Source: Streptococcus parasanguinis (lineage in GTDB: Bacteria > Bacillota > Bacilli > Lactobacillales > Streptococcaceae). From it: a stretch of DNA of 20,624 bases. A program made the position numbers and the translations under genes. The stretch's first letter is position 1. Each line of letters begins with the position of its first letter. Shown here in pieces: positions 1 through 7,325 of the stretch. The stretch lies in the NCBI GenBank assembly GCA_018377375.1, contig JAGZZN010000034.1, positions 1 through 20,624 of the forward strand, given 5' to 3'. Below the pieces are notes generated by a model. It was not told the DNA's origin and did not search any database. It saw only the letters and a program-made list of their open reading frames with translations.

Positions 1-765
1 TTCTTCTAAGTTCTCAGTTGGTTTAACTTCACTTTTAGGAACTAATACTGTAGTAGTTCCTGTCCAGTTAGCTACATCTCCAAAGTCCAACCATGAGATC
101 TGGCTAGCCATAGATTTGGCATCAACATTTGTAGTAAAGCCTGGTTTTTCAACTTTTGGAGTTGAAGTTGCATCTTCAACGTCATCCCCAATCAAGTTTG
201 GATCATTGGCATCACCCAATGCACGGCGAGTACGGCGTTTACCACCAGATGTTTCTGCCGTCACAGCAGGAGTTTCAGTTGCTGGTGCTTGGACACCTGA
301 CGCAAGTTCTTCCTTCTTATCTGCAGTTGTTGAAGCTGCTTCTCCTGCCTTGTTTACTGTTGTAGTAGCTTCCAAGCTTGGTGTTTCAGAAGTAGCTGCA
401 GCAGTTGATGTTGCTGAAGCTGCTGTGCTTGTGCTACTTGCTTCACTAGTTGAAGCAGGTGCTGTTGATGTTGCTGCAGCAGTTGAAGTCTCTGGTGCAG
501 TGATTGCTGCGTTTGCATCATAAGTCGATGTCGTTGCAGCTGTTGATGTTGCTGAAGTTGCTGTAGCTGTTGAAGTTGCTTGCGCTTCTGACGCTGTTGC
601 AACCGCCGCTACACTTTCATTTGTCGTATCTTTCTTTTCTTCTGCGGCTGCACTTGCGGCTGTCCCAACCATGACAAGTGTTCCCAAAAGTACTGAGCAA
701 ACACCCACATTCAATTTACGAATTGAGAATCTGCTAATACGATCGTTAAATAAGTCTTTCCCCAT
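1..765 (-). CDS. YSIRK-type cell-wall surface protein, N-terminal part (CshA-like fibrillar adhesin), truncated by window edge
   Basis: The frame is open from an ATG at 765 to the left edge (255 codons, no stop), so the C-terminal part lies outside the window. GGAGG sits 8 bases before the ATG. The product begins MGKDLFNDRISRFSIRKLNV, a YSIRK/GxxS signal peptide (FSIRK, then GVCSVLLG), with likely cleavage after the Ala-rich stretch near residue 42. Residues about 45-150 are low complexity, rich in Ala, Ser and Thr, with an ATSTA unit recurring. A basic cluster (KRRTRR, about residue 181) and an ordered segment (SQISWLDFGDVANW) follow. The MGKDLFN start with Arg-rich cluster and LDFGD-type segment resembles the streptococcal CshA/CshB hydrophobic fibril adhesins from memory of the family. 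The rest of such proteins is a non-repeat binding domain, about 100-residue repeats and LPXTG; none of that can be checked here. YSIRK export is certain, the CshA assignment is an inference. Confidence 0.8.
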   Translation of the reverse strand, partial: MGKDLFNDRISRFSIRKLNVGVCSVLLGTLVMVGTAASAAAEEKKDTTNESVAAVATASEAQATSTATATSATSTAATTSTYDANAAITAPETSTAAATSTAPASTSEASSTSTAASATSTAAATSETPSLEATTTVNKAGEAASTTADKKEELASGVQAPATETPAVTAETSGGKRRTRRALGDANDPNLIGDDVEDATSTPKVEKPGFTTNVDAKSMASQISWLDFGDVANWTGTTTVLVPKSEVKPTENLEE

Positions 766-837
766 CTAATGGACCTCCATATTTATCTATAAATTAACAT
801 TCTTTTTAAAATTGTTTAGTTTTTCCAAACCTTATCT

Positions 838-865
838 ATTTTAACAAAACCCGAACGATTTTCAA
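838..865 (-). promoter_or_regulatory. Promoter of the YSIRK surface protein
   Basis: Minus-strand -35 TTGAAA (865-860), 16-base spacer, then an extended -10 TGTTAAAAT whose hexamer is at 843-838. The predicted start near 831 gives a leader of about 65 bases. A 14-base palindrome lies 10 bases upstream of the -35. No strong terminator separates this promoter from thyA upstream: a weak AAAC/GTTT hairpin just after the thyA stop is the only candidate. Confidence 0.55.
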
Positions 866-874
866 AATGTTTTG

Positions 875-888
875 ACTCAAAAATGAGT
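875..888. repeat. Perfect inverted repeat upstream of the surface-protein promoter
   Basis: ACTCA-AAAA-TGAGT is a perfect 5+4+5 palindrome ending 10 bases upstream of the -35 box of the surface-protein gene. Neither strand has a U-tract directly after it, so it is more like a protein-binding site than a terminator. The regulator is unknown. Confidence 0.4.
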
Positions 889-968
889 AAAAATTTTTAG
901 CTAGAATTATTTTAAATCTAAAAGGATTTCACTCATAGATAAGGGCATCAAAAAACCTTGGTTTATCA

Positions 969-1808
969 CTAAATCGCAAGATCAAACTTCAACTGTGGCT
1001 TCACTGGGTCATAATCGACCAGTTCAAAATCTTCTGGTATGATATCAAAGAAATTGGTTCCGTCTGGCACGTTCAAGACCAAGTGCGGTTGGCAATCAGA
1101 GGGCTCGCGACGGAGCAATTCTTCTGCTTGTTCAAATTGGTTGTCATAGATATGAAGGTTGTTAATGAAGTAAAAGAACTTCCCAACCTTCCAGCCAAAG
1201 TGTTTAGCAATCATCATCTGAAGAGCAACATATTGCATGGCATTGATATGGTGAGCCACCAACATATCATTCGAACGCTGGGTCAGGGTCGCATCTAAAT
1301 AGATCTCTCCATCCACGCGCCGCACGTCAAACATAGTCTGAAAAGCACAGGGCAAGAGTCCTTCGGTCTCCTCAAAGGCTTCATAATCCCAGAGGGAAAT
1401 AATATTGCGGCGATTCCAAGGATTAGCCTCTAATTGTTTGAGGATCTTATTCGTAATGTCATGCTTTTTGACAACAGCTCCATAGCGCTGACCGATCGTC
1501 CGGCTATCTTTCACTTCCCAGTCATTCCAGTAGTGGACATTGTACTTGTCTTCTAAAAGATCCAAGCTATTCGACTGATCCTGGTAGATCCAGAGCATCT
1601 CTTTGATAGCTGATTTAATCGCGATGGGACGAAGGGTTGTAATAGGGAACTCGCCTTTTGCAAGATCAAACTCCATAAAGGCTCCCGTGATGTACTTGGA
1701 GTTGGCCGTTCTACCATCCTTGTACTTAGGGCGCGCCTGCTCTGACCAGACTCCTTCTTCCATGATTTTTCGAATGTTTTCTTTAAAAATTGTATCTGCT
1801 TTTGTCAT
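969..1808 (-). CDS. thyA: Thymidylate synthase ThyA
   Basis: Makes dTMP from dUMP with methylene-tetrahydrofolate as carbon donor and reductant; cytosolic, needed for DNA synthesis. The 279-residue length fits streptococcal ThyA. Catalytic Cys is C154 in LLPCAF. The phosphate-binding stretch is TQRSND (176-181), followed by the Asn-containing HHINAMQY, and HIYDNQ is the late His-x-Tyr motif. Around the active site the sequence differs from the enteric form (PCAF for PCH, and AHHINA for LGLPFNI), which I recall as a normal variant in streptococci and lactococci. AAGGAG lies 5 bases before the ATG. It has its own extended -10 promoter and is separated from glk by a strong terminator, so it is probably monocistronic. 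No dfr/folA gene follows inside the window. Confidence 0.96.
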   Translation of the reverse strand: MTKADTIFKENIRKIMEEGVWSEQARPKYKDGRTANSKYITGAFMEFDLAKGEFPITTLRPIAIKSAIKEMLWIYQDQSNSLDLLEDKYNVHYWNDWEVKDSRTIGQRYGAVVKKHDITNKILKQLEANPWNRRNIISLWDYEAFEETEGLLPCAFQTMFDVRRVDGEIYLDATLTQRSNDMLVAHHINAMQYVALQMMIAKHFGWKVGKFFYFINNLHIYDNQFEQAEELLRREPSDCQPHLVLNVPDGTNFFDIIPEDFELVDYDPVKPQLKFDLAI

Positions 1809-1837
1809 ATACTCTCCTTGAATCCAGTTTTGTCTTC

Positions 1838-1846
1838 ATTATATCA
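1838..1846 (-). promoter_or_regulatory. thyA promoter, extended -10
   Basis: TGATATAAT on the minus strand (hexamer 1843-1838) with no recognisable -35, because the position 17-18 bases upstream falls in the U-tract of the glk terminator. The predicted transcript starts near 1831, only about 22 bases before the thyA ATG. Confidence 0.6.
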
Positions 1847-1856
1847 CAGGAGACAG

Positions 1857-1890
1857 AAAAAAAGGAGATCCCAGCACGTGCCAGATCTCC
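1857..1890 (-). terminator. Rho-independent terminator after glk
   Basis: Minus-strand hairpin with arms GGAGATC (1890-1884) and GATCTCC (1870-1864). The inner sequence itself contains the palindrome GCACGTGC. Seven U follow (1863-1857). It starts 8 bases after the glk stop codon. Confidence 0.88.
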
Positions 1891-1898
1891 ATTTCATC

Positions 1899-2858
1899 TT
1901 ATTGTAATACAAGGGATGCAGCACCGATCACACCGGCGTCATTTCCCAAAGTAGCAAGTGCCAATTGAGTAGATTCACGCACTTGTGGGAATGAGTTTTC
2001 TTCAAAGACTTTGCGCACACCATCCAACAAGAAATCTCCAGCAGCGGAAACCCCACCACCGATAACGATCTTAGATGGGTTCAAGGTTGAACCGATGTTA
2101 GCAGCAGCAAGTCCAAGGTAACGTGAGAAGTTCTTGTAGACGATCAAAGCAAGAGCATCGCCTTCTTTTGCCAGGTCAAAGACCGTTTTAGCCGTTACTT
2201 CTTCTCCGTTGTCGATCAAGACTTTCAATTGAGAGTCCCCTTCGTACTCATCAGCATAACGACGAGTCAAGTTGACGATACCAGTTGCTGAGGCAACCGT
2301 TTCAAGACAGCCTTTTTTACCACAGGTACATTGGATTGGATCATCAAAGTCAACAGTGATGTGACCAAGCTCACCAGCAGCTCCACGTACACCATGCAAG
2401 AGGCGACCTTCAGCGACGATACCACCGCCGACACCTGTACCAAGTGTCATGAAAACGACATCTGGTTGGTTTTCACCAGCCCCTTTCCAACGTTCACCCA
2501 AAGCAGCAACGTTGGCATCATTATCGATGAAGAATGGAATATGAAGGGCACTTTCGATCTTTTCTTTGACTGGTTGAAGGGTCTTCCAGTTCAAGTTGTA
2601 GGCACCGATAACGGTTCCCTTCTCACGATCGACCACACCAGGTGAACCCATTCCAATTCCTTGGAATTCAGAAGCATCAAGCTCAAGCATTTTCAAACGA
2701 TGCGCGATGGATTCGATCATATCATCTACGATATGGCTACCTTCATCCAAGATATTTGTTTTAATAGACCATTTTTCTTGAACTTCTCCATCCAAAGTGA
2801 GGATGGCAAACTTAATTGAAGTTCCTCCAAGGTCAATCCCAATAATTTTTTTAGACAT
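1899..2858 (-). CDS. glk: Glucokinase, ROK family
   Basis: Phosphorylates free glucose to glucose-6-phosphate with ATP in the cytosol. It is the ROK-type glucokinase of Gram-positive bacteria (GlcK). Visible motifs: ATP-phosphate loop DLGGTSIK (9-16); catalytic Asp in DNDANVAALGE (D114); ROK signature LGTGVGGGIVAEGRLLHG (about 139-156); sugar-binding GELGHI (162-167); zinc site with H166 and the CTCGKKGC cysteines C177, C179 and C184. The length of 319 residues is normal. AAAGGAG is 6 bases before the ATG. It has its own promoter and a cre-like operator, so expression probably falls under CcpA control. It lies 86 bases downstream of a DUF308-like gene with no clear terminator between, so read-through from that operon is possible. 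Confidence 0.95.
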   Translation of the reverse strand: MSKKIIGIDLGGTSIKFAILTLDGEVQEKWSIKTNILDEGSHIVDDMIESIAHRLKMLELDASEFQGIGMGSPGVVDREKGTVIGAYNLNWKTLQPVKEKIESALHIPFFIDNDANVAALGERWKGAGENQPDVVFMTLGTGVGGGIVAEGRLLHGVRGAAGELGHITVDFDDPIQCTCGKKGCLETVASATGIVNLTRRYADEYEGDSQLKVLIDNGEEVTAKTVFDLAKEGDALALIVYKNFSRYLGLAAANIGSTLNPSKIVIGGGVSAAGDFLLDGVRKVFEENSFPQVRESTQLALATLGNDAGVIGAASLVLQ

Positions 2859-2877
2859 CTGTAACTCCTTTCAAACT

Positions 2878-2891
2878 TGTAAACACTTACA
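2878..2891. promoter_or_regulatory. cre-like CcpA site at glk start point
   Basis: TGTAAACACTTACA matches the catabolite-responsive element consensus TGWAANCGNTNWCA at all fixed positions except one (A for G at position 8). It lies just downstream of the glk -10 box and overlaps the predicted transcription start, a position that normally gives repression by CcpA. Confidence 0.6.
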
Positions 2892-2896
2892 GATCT

Positions 2897-2905
2897 ATTA
2901 TATCA
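2897..2905 (-). promoter_or_regulatory. glk promoter, extended -10
   Basis: TGATATAAT on the minus strand (hexamer 2902-2897). The best -35 is poor (TTTGCG with a 17-base spacer), so the extended TG element probably compensates. Confidence 0.6.
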
Positions 2906-2944
2906 GACTTTTTATCAAACGCAAAGGTTTGCACGTAACTTTTC

Positions 2945-3463
2945 TTAACTTTTTAACAAGAGACTAAAGGATTGAAATCCTAAAATGAGGAAAATCAAAC
3001 CAATAATATTTAATAGAAAGACACTTATCGAGAGTGGACTAACGATTAAGAATAAGCCGATGAAGAGCTGTAGCAAGGCAAAGAAAATATAACGCTTGGA
3101 CAGTTCCTCAACCTTCCTCGAGTAGAAATTGGCTTTACGGAAGTTCAAAATTGAACGGTAAATGAGCCAAATTCCTAAGGTAACTGGAAAGACAATCGGC
3201 AAGGTCTTGTAGCCATATAGTAGCAAGTAAACTGCAAACACTAAGGCTACCATACTATGAAAGAGTTGTTGCTGCTGAATGCTACCAGCTTGGCGCAATC
3301 GGTAATAGCGTGAAAAACGCGAAAGGGAGATTAAAAAGAAACCACAGGAAATCAACCAGCTAAACGAGCCGATGTGCTCAATTGGATTGATAAACAAGAC
3401 GATACCGATAATGGTAAAAATAGTGGCTGAAATCCCAAGGGATATCCGGTTCAATTGATTCAT
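2945..3463 (-). CDS. Six-helix membrane protein, DUF308/HdeD-like
   Basis: A 172-residue, almost wholly hydrophobic protein with about six predicted membrane helices (roughly residues 8-26, 31-48, 69-85, 88-106, 124-141 and 146-168). A basic loop (FSRYYRLRQ) follows helix 2 and another (NFRKANFYSRK) follows helix 4. The paired short hydrophobic repeats resemble the DUF308 (HdeD) family, whose molecular role is not established in Gram-positives. AAGGAGG stands 4 bases before the ATG and begins at the stop codon of the preceding ABC-F gene (9-base gap), so it is the last gene of the DUF1149-degV-dapB-cca-ABC-F operon. No catalytic motif was seen. Family assignment is from hydropathy and general likeness only. 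Confidence 0.75.
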   Translation of the reverse strand: MNQLNRISLGISATIFTIIGIVLFINPIEHIGSFSWLISCGFFLISLSRFSRYYRLRQAGSIQQQQLFHSMVALVFAVYLLLYGYKTLPIVFPVTLGIWLIYRSILNFRKANFYSRKVEELSKRYIFFALLQLFIGLFLIVSPLSISVFLLNIIGLIFLILGFQSFSLLLKS

Positions 3464-3472
3464 AGGGCCTCC

Positions 3473-5341
3473 TTATTCATCTAATTCGCTCAGGTATTCA
3501 TAACGATCGTACTTCTCAAGCAATCGCTCATTTTCCTGATCCAATTCCTTTTGAAGGGCTGACAATTTGCCAAAGTCAGAGCCGTTTTCATTCATCTCCA
3601 CTTCAATCTCTGCAATCCGATTTTCAATGGCTTCGATATCTGCTTCAATGCTCGCCCACTCCTGCTTCTCCTTGTAGCTCATGCGCTTCTTCTCTTCTTT
3701 GGGCTTGACAGGTTTCTCTTTTTCAACCTTGTGACTGGCCGTTGTTTGAGCTGCTTCAAAGGCTTTTTCATCTAAATAATCCGTATAATTGCCAAAGAAC
3801 TCACGAATTCCCCCGTTTTCAAAAGCCAGGATCTTGCTTGCGACTTTGTCTAGGAAATAGCGGTCGTGGCTAACGGTAATGACGGGACCTCCAAAGTTTT
3901 GAAGGAAGTTTTCCAAAACCGTCAAGGTGGCGATATCCAAGTCATTGGTCGGCTCATCGAGGAGAAGCACATTGGGTTTTTCAATCAAGAGTTTTAAGAG
4001 AAAGAGGCGCTTCTTCTCCCCACCAGAGAGTTTTTCAATCAAGGTTCCGTGCATAGAACGTGGGAAGAGAAATTGCTCCAAGAGATCTGCGATCGAAGTT
4101 GTTCCGACAGTCGTCTTCACTTCCTCGGCAACTTCTTGTAAGAAATTAATCACGCGCTTACTCTCATCCAAACCATCAATCTGTTGTGAGAAATAAGCCA
4201 CCCGCACGGTTTCCCCGATAATGACTTGACCTGACTGAGGCTGGAGTCGCTCGGCGATCAGATTGAGTAGAGTCGATTTTCCGACGCCATTATCCCCGAC
4301 AATCCCGATGCGGTCCTTATTTTGCACCAAGAGGTTAAAGTCCTGTAAAATCGGCTTGTTTTCAAAAGCAAAACTCACATCTTTAAACTCGATAACTTTC
4401 TTTCCGATTCGGCTGGTCTCAAAGTTCATCTCCAAATCTGTCTGGCTGCTTTGACCAGACAAGTCTTGCTTGAGATCATGGAACCGATTGATGCGTGCCT
4501 GTTGCTTGGTCGCACGCGCCTGAGGTTGACGCCGCATCCAGGTCAACTCCTGCTTATAGAGTTGCTGCTTCTTATGAAGAAGGGCTGCATCACGCTCGTC
4601 TTGCTCAGCCTTTAAGCGGACATAATCCTGGTAGTTACCCTGATACTCGATCAAGTTTGCCCGATCCAGCTCAAAGATCCGCGTCGAGATATTATCCAAG
4701 AAATAGCGATCGTGGGTAATAAAAAGCACAGTTTTCTTAGAGTTCTTCAAGAAATTGGTCAACCATTCGATGGTATCAATGTCTAGGTGGTTGGTCGGCT
4801 CATCTAGTAAGAGCAGGTCGTGATGAGACAGCAAAACCTGTGCCAATTGCACCCGACGACGCAAGCCCCCAGATAGATCCCCAACTTTGGCATTCAGGTC
4901 TTCAATCCCAAGTTTGGAAAGGACTGTCTTGACCTGACTCTCGATTTCCCAAGCATTAAGCGAATCCATCTCCGCCATGACCTTTTCAAGACGTGCTTGG
5001 TTCTCTTCTCTGTAATTCGCCATCAAGTATTCATAATCGCGAATCAGCTGCATTTCGCGCAAATCACTAGATAGCACCGTATCCAAAACCGTTTTTTGAT
5101 CATCAAAGTCAGGTTCCTGCGTCAAGTAACCAATCGTATAATCACTCTTGGCAGAAAAAGGACTCACATCTCCATCAAAGCCAGAGCGACCTGACAATAC
5201 ATCTAACAGAGTGGTCTTCCCAGTCCCATTGACCCCGATCAATCCGATCCGATCCAAGTCGTGAATGATAAAGGAAATCTCACGAAAGACGGTCTTATCT
5301 CCGACAGATTTGGTTAATTTATCGACAATAAAATCGCTCAT
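3473..5341 (-). CDS. ABC-F family ATPase, Uup/YfmR type
   Basis: A soluble protein with two ABC ATPase domains and no membrane segments; ABC-F proteins act on ribosomes rather than in transport. Domain 1: Walker A GVNGTGKT (36-43), signature LSGG (156-159), Walker B LLLLDEPTNHLD (177-188), switch His H210. The linker (about 230-310) is Arg/Gln-rich (RRQPQARATKQQARINR), the tRNA-facing interaction motif. Domain 2: Walker A GDNGVGKS (349-356), LSGGEKKR (438-445), LLLDEPTNDLD, H-loop SHDRYFLD. A charged C-terminal coiled coil (about 555-615) follows, as in Uup and Bacillus YfmR (about 629 residues); this protein has 622. Such proteins are thought to rescue stalled ribosomes or aid elongation. 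Antibiotic-resistance ABC-Fs normally have a longer linker, so resistance is unlikely. Its ATG overlaps the cca stop (ATGA). Confidence 0.92.
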   Translation of the reverse strand: MSDFIVDKLTKSVGDKTVFREISFIIHDLDRIGLIGVNGTGKTTLLDVLSGRSGFDGDVSPFSAKSDYTIGYLTQEPDFDDQKTVLDTVLSSDLREMQLIRDYEYLMANYREENQARLEKVMAEMDSLNAWEIESQVKTVLSKLGIEDLNAKVGDLSGGLRRRVQLAQVLLSHHDLLLLDEPTNHLDIDTIEWLTNFLKNSKKTVLFITHDRYFLDNISTRIFELDRANLIEYQGNYQDYVRLKAEQDERDAALLHKKQQLYKQELTWMRRQPQARATKQQARINRFHDLKQDLSGQSSQTDLEMNFETSRIGKKVIEFKDVSFAFENKPILQDFNLLVQNKDRIGIVGDNGVGKSTLLNLIAERLQPQSGQVIIGETVRVAYFSQQIDGLDESKRVINFLQEVAEEVKTTVGTTSIADLLEQFLFPRSMHGTLIEKLSGGEKKRLFLLKLLIEKPNVLLLDEPTNDLDIATLTVLENFLQNFGGPVITVSHDRYFLDKVASKILAFENGGIREFFGNYTDYLDEKAFEAAQTTASHKVEKEKPVKPKEEKKRMSYKEKQEWASIEADIEAIENRIAEIEVEMNENGSDFGKLSALQKELDQENERLLEKYDRYEYLSELDE

Positions 5342-6549
5342 TTTTCCTCCTCTTTTGCTTGCTGGATATAGGCGATGATGGCCTCTTTCTCATTAGCCAG
5401 TTCCCCATCGACAATAGCATATTCAATTTTTGTCAAAATCTCTCCTAAGGCTGGACCTGGTTGAAAACCATATTCTTTGATCAACATACCGCCATTGACC
5501 ACAACCTCGTGTTTATCATGAATGGTCAAGCTATCATAAACGCGCTCAATGGCCAAATAATCCACACTCAAGGCATAGGCTTCCCGGAGCTCTTCAGCAA
5601 CCAGTAACAAACGTTTCTCATACTTGTAGCAGGCACGCTTGTCTAGACTGCCTTTTTCTCGGAGCTTTAGAATCTCCACGATCTGCTCCACCGTCTTGGC
5701 GAATTCTCTAGAGGTCTTCCATTTCTTAAAGAATTTTGGAATATCTTGAATCTCTAATGCTAAGACCAAAGCAGCCCAGGCTTGCTCAGAGGTTGAAAAG
5801 GTATATTCTAGCTCTATGTCAAACAAACGCTCGATCGCTGCTTTGCGATCCTTCATCTCTGGCAGATAGTGATAGGCTCCACTTGCTAGCATAGCCGCCA
5901 GGCCTTGTCTCCAGTATGGGGAAAGCAAGAGTTTATCAAACTCGATAAAAGTGCGCTCTACGGAAATCTTCTCTAGTAAGGGAGCACACTCCTTCATGGC
6001 ATCAAAGGTCGCCTCTTCTAATTCAAAACCGAGACTGGCCTGAAAACGAAAGCCTCGCATGATCCGGAGTGCATCTTCGTTAAACCGTTCGTGAGGAAGC
6101 CCAACGGCCCGAAGAACCTTGTTTTCCAAATCTTCTAGTCCATGAAAGAGGTCAACAATTTCTCCTTTTTCATTTAAGGCAAAGGCATTAACCGTAAAAT
6201 CACGACGCTTGAGATCTTCTTCTAGCGAGCGTACAAAAGACACGGAGCTTGGACGGCGATAATCGACATAGACATCCTCCGTCCGGAAGGTCGTAATTTC
6301 ATATTCTTGACCATTTTCAAGGACCAAGACGGTCCCATGTTCGATACCGACATCTACTGTGCGATCAAAAATCGCCTTGGTCTCTTCTGGGTAAGAGGAG
6401 GACGCGATATCGACATCGTGAATGGGACGATCCAAGAGGGCATCTCGGACAGATCCCCCAACAAAATAGGCCTCAAAACCAGCTGCTTTAATCTTCTCTA
6501 ATATTGGTAAAGCCTCCTGAAACTCAGAAGGCATCTTTTCTAATCTCAT
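5338..6549 (-). CDS. cca: CCA tRNA nucleotidyltransferase (class II)
   Basis: Adds or repairs the 3'-terminal CCA of tRNAs without a template. It belongs to the poly(A) polymerase-like class II group with an N-terminal polymerase fold. Motif A: GGSVRD (31-36) and metal-binding DVD (D45, D47). Then RRDFTVNAFAL (about 115-125). Motif D: EDALRIMR (158-165) for base selection. The C-terminal helical body and tail touch the tRNA. The length of 403 residues is close to the Bacillus-type enzyme. The ATG overlaps the dapB stop by four bases (ATGA, 6549-6546). No good Shine-Dalgarno is visible, so translation is probably coupled to dapB. Its own stop overlaps the next ATG in the same way. dapB followed by cca is an arrangement I recall from other streptococci. 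Confidence 0.95.
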   Translation of the reverse strand: MRLEKMPSEFQEALPILEKIKAAGFEAYFVGGSVRDALLDRPIHDVDIASSSYPEETKAIFDRTVDVGIEHGTVLVLENGQEYEITTFRTEDVYVDYRRPSSVSFVRSLEEDLKRRDFTVNAFALNEKGEIVDLFHGLEDLENKVLRAVGLPHERFNEDALRIMRGFRFQASLGFELEEATFDAMKECAPLLEKISVERTFIEFDKLLLSPYWRQGLAAMLASGAYHYLPEMKDRKAAIERLFDIELEYTFSTSEQAWAALVLALEIQDIPKFFKKWKTSREFAKTVEQIVEILKLREKGSLDKRACYKYEKRLLLVAEELREAYALSVDYLAIERVYDSLTIHDKHEVVVNGGMLIKEYGFQPGPALGEILTKIEYAIVDGELANEKEAIIAYIQQAKEEEK

Positions 6550-7313
6550 AGTAAGTGTTCCAAACCATAGACAAGCTCATGACGCTTGACAACTTCTTTA
6601 ATTCCGAGATTTACTCCTGTCATGAAGGAAACACGATCATAGGAATCATGACGGAGAGTCAGCCCTTCGCCTTGGCTACCAAAAATCACTTCTTGGTGAG
6701 CGACTAGGCCAGGCAATCGAACTGAATGGATGCGCATCCCTTCAAACTCTGCCCCTCTTGCTCCAGGCATCAACTCTTCTTCATCTGCTGCACCTTGCTG
6801 GATCTTCTCGCGCTTCTCAGAGATCAACTCAGCGGTCTTAATCGCTGTTCCACTCGGTGCATCTTTTTTCTTATCGTGGTGCAATTCGATGATTTCCACA
6901 TTCGGGAAATACTTGGCCGCTTGCGCTGCAAATTGCATCAAGAGCACGGCTCCGATGGCAAAGTTCGGCGCGATCAAGCCACCCAAGCCCTGTTCACGTG
7001 AAAGGTCTGTCAATTCTTGGATCTGCTCGGGAGTGAATCCAGTCGTTCCCACAACAGGCGCAAAGCCATTCTCAATTGCAAAGCGAGTATTCTCGTAAGC
7101 GACCTTGGGCATGGTAAAGTCCACCCAAACATCTGCCTTTAGACCCACGACATCTTCTTTGTGGTTAAAGACAGGGACTCCTGCAACTTCTGTCTCATTA
7201 GTAAATGGATCGATCAAGCCGGCTAATTCTAACTCAGGATCTTCTGAAACCATCTTGTTGGCTGCTTGTCCCATTTTTCCCTTGAAACCTGCGATAATGA
7301 CTTTAATTGACAT
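6546..7313 (-). CDS. dapB: 4-hydroxy-tetrahydrodipicolinate reductase DapB
   Basis: Reduces the cyclised DapA product with NAD(P)H in the lysine/diaminopimelate pathway; cytosolic. In streptococci the product serves lysine for protein and peptidoglycan cross-bridges. The N-terminal Rossmann motif is GFKGKMGQ (9-16). The catalytic and substrate region is ELHHDKKKDAPSGTA (about 143-157), with the His-His pair H145/H146, catalytic Lys and the DAPSGTA loop. I start it at ATG 7313 (255 residues, the usual length), because AAGGAG stands 6 bases upstream. The longer frame would begin at a TTG inside degV and add 11 residues before the Rossmann strand. It follows degV by 10 bases and overlaps cca by 4. 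No other dap gene is nearby. Confidence 0.95.
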   Translation of the reverse strand: MSIKVIIAGFKGKMGQAANKMVSEDPELELAGLIDPFTNETEVAGVPVFNHKEDVVGLKADVWVDFTMPKVAYENTRFAIENGFAPVVGTTGFTPEQIQELTDLSREQGLGGLIAPNFAIGAVLLMQFAAQAAKYFPNVEIIELHHDKKKDAPSGTAIKTAELISEKREKIQQGAADEEELMPGARGAEFEGMRIHSVRLPGLVAHQEVIFGSQGEGLTLRHDSYDRVSFMTGVNLGIKEVVKRHELVYGLEHLL

Positions 7314-7319
7314 AGAATT

Positions 7320-7325
7320 CTCCTT
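7320..7325 (-). promoter_or_regulatory. Ribosome binding site deciding the dapB start
   Basis: AAGGAG on the minus strand, 6 bases before ATG 7313. It shares bases with the degV TAA stop (7326-7324), which suggests translational coupling. It argues for the 255-residue dapB product over an upstream TTG start. Confidence 0.8.

Noticed and set aside
116..523. Plus-strand frame opposite the surface-protein gene
   Set aside because: It lies wholly antisense to the repeat-rich coding region, has Ala/Val low complexity and no ribosome site or promoter.
354..602. Gln/Leu-rich minus-strand frame of 82 codons
   Set aside because: It is the out-of-frame reading of the Ala-Thr-Ser repeat region of the YSIRK surface protein; the real frame has a signal peptide and ribosome site.
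2915..2940. Possible terminator between the DUF308-like gene and glk
   Set aside because: The GCAAA/TTTGC and CAAAC/GTTTG pairings are short with unsuitable loops and have no U-tract, so no terminator is called.
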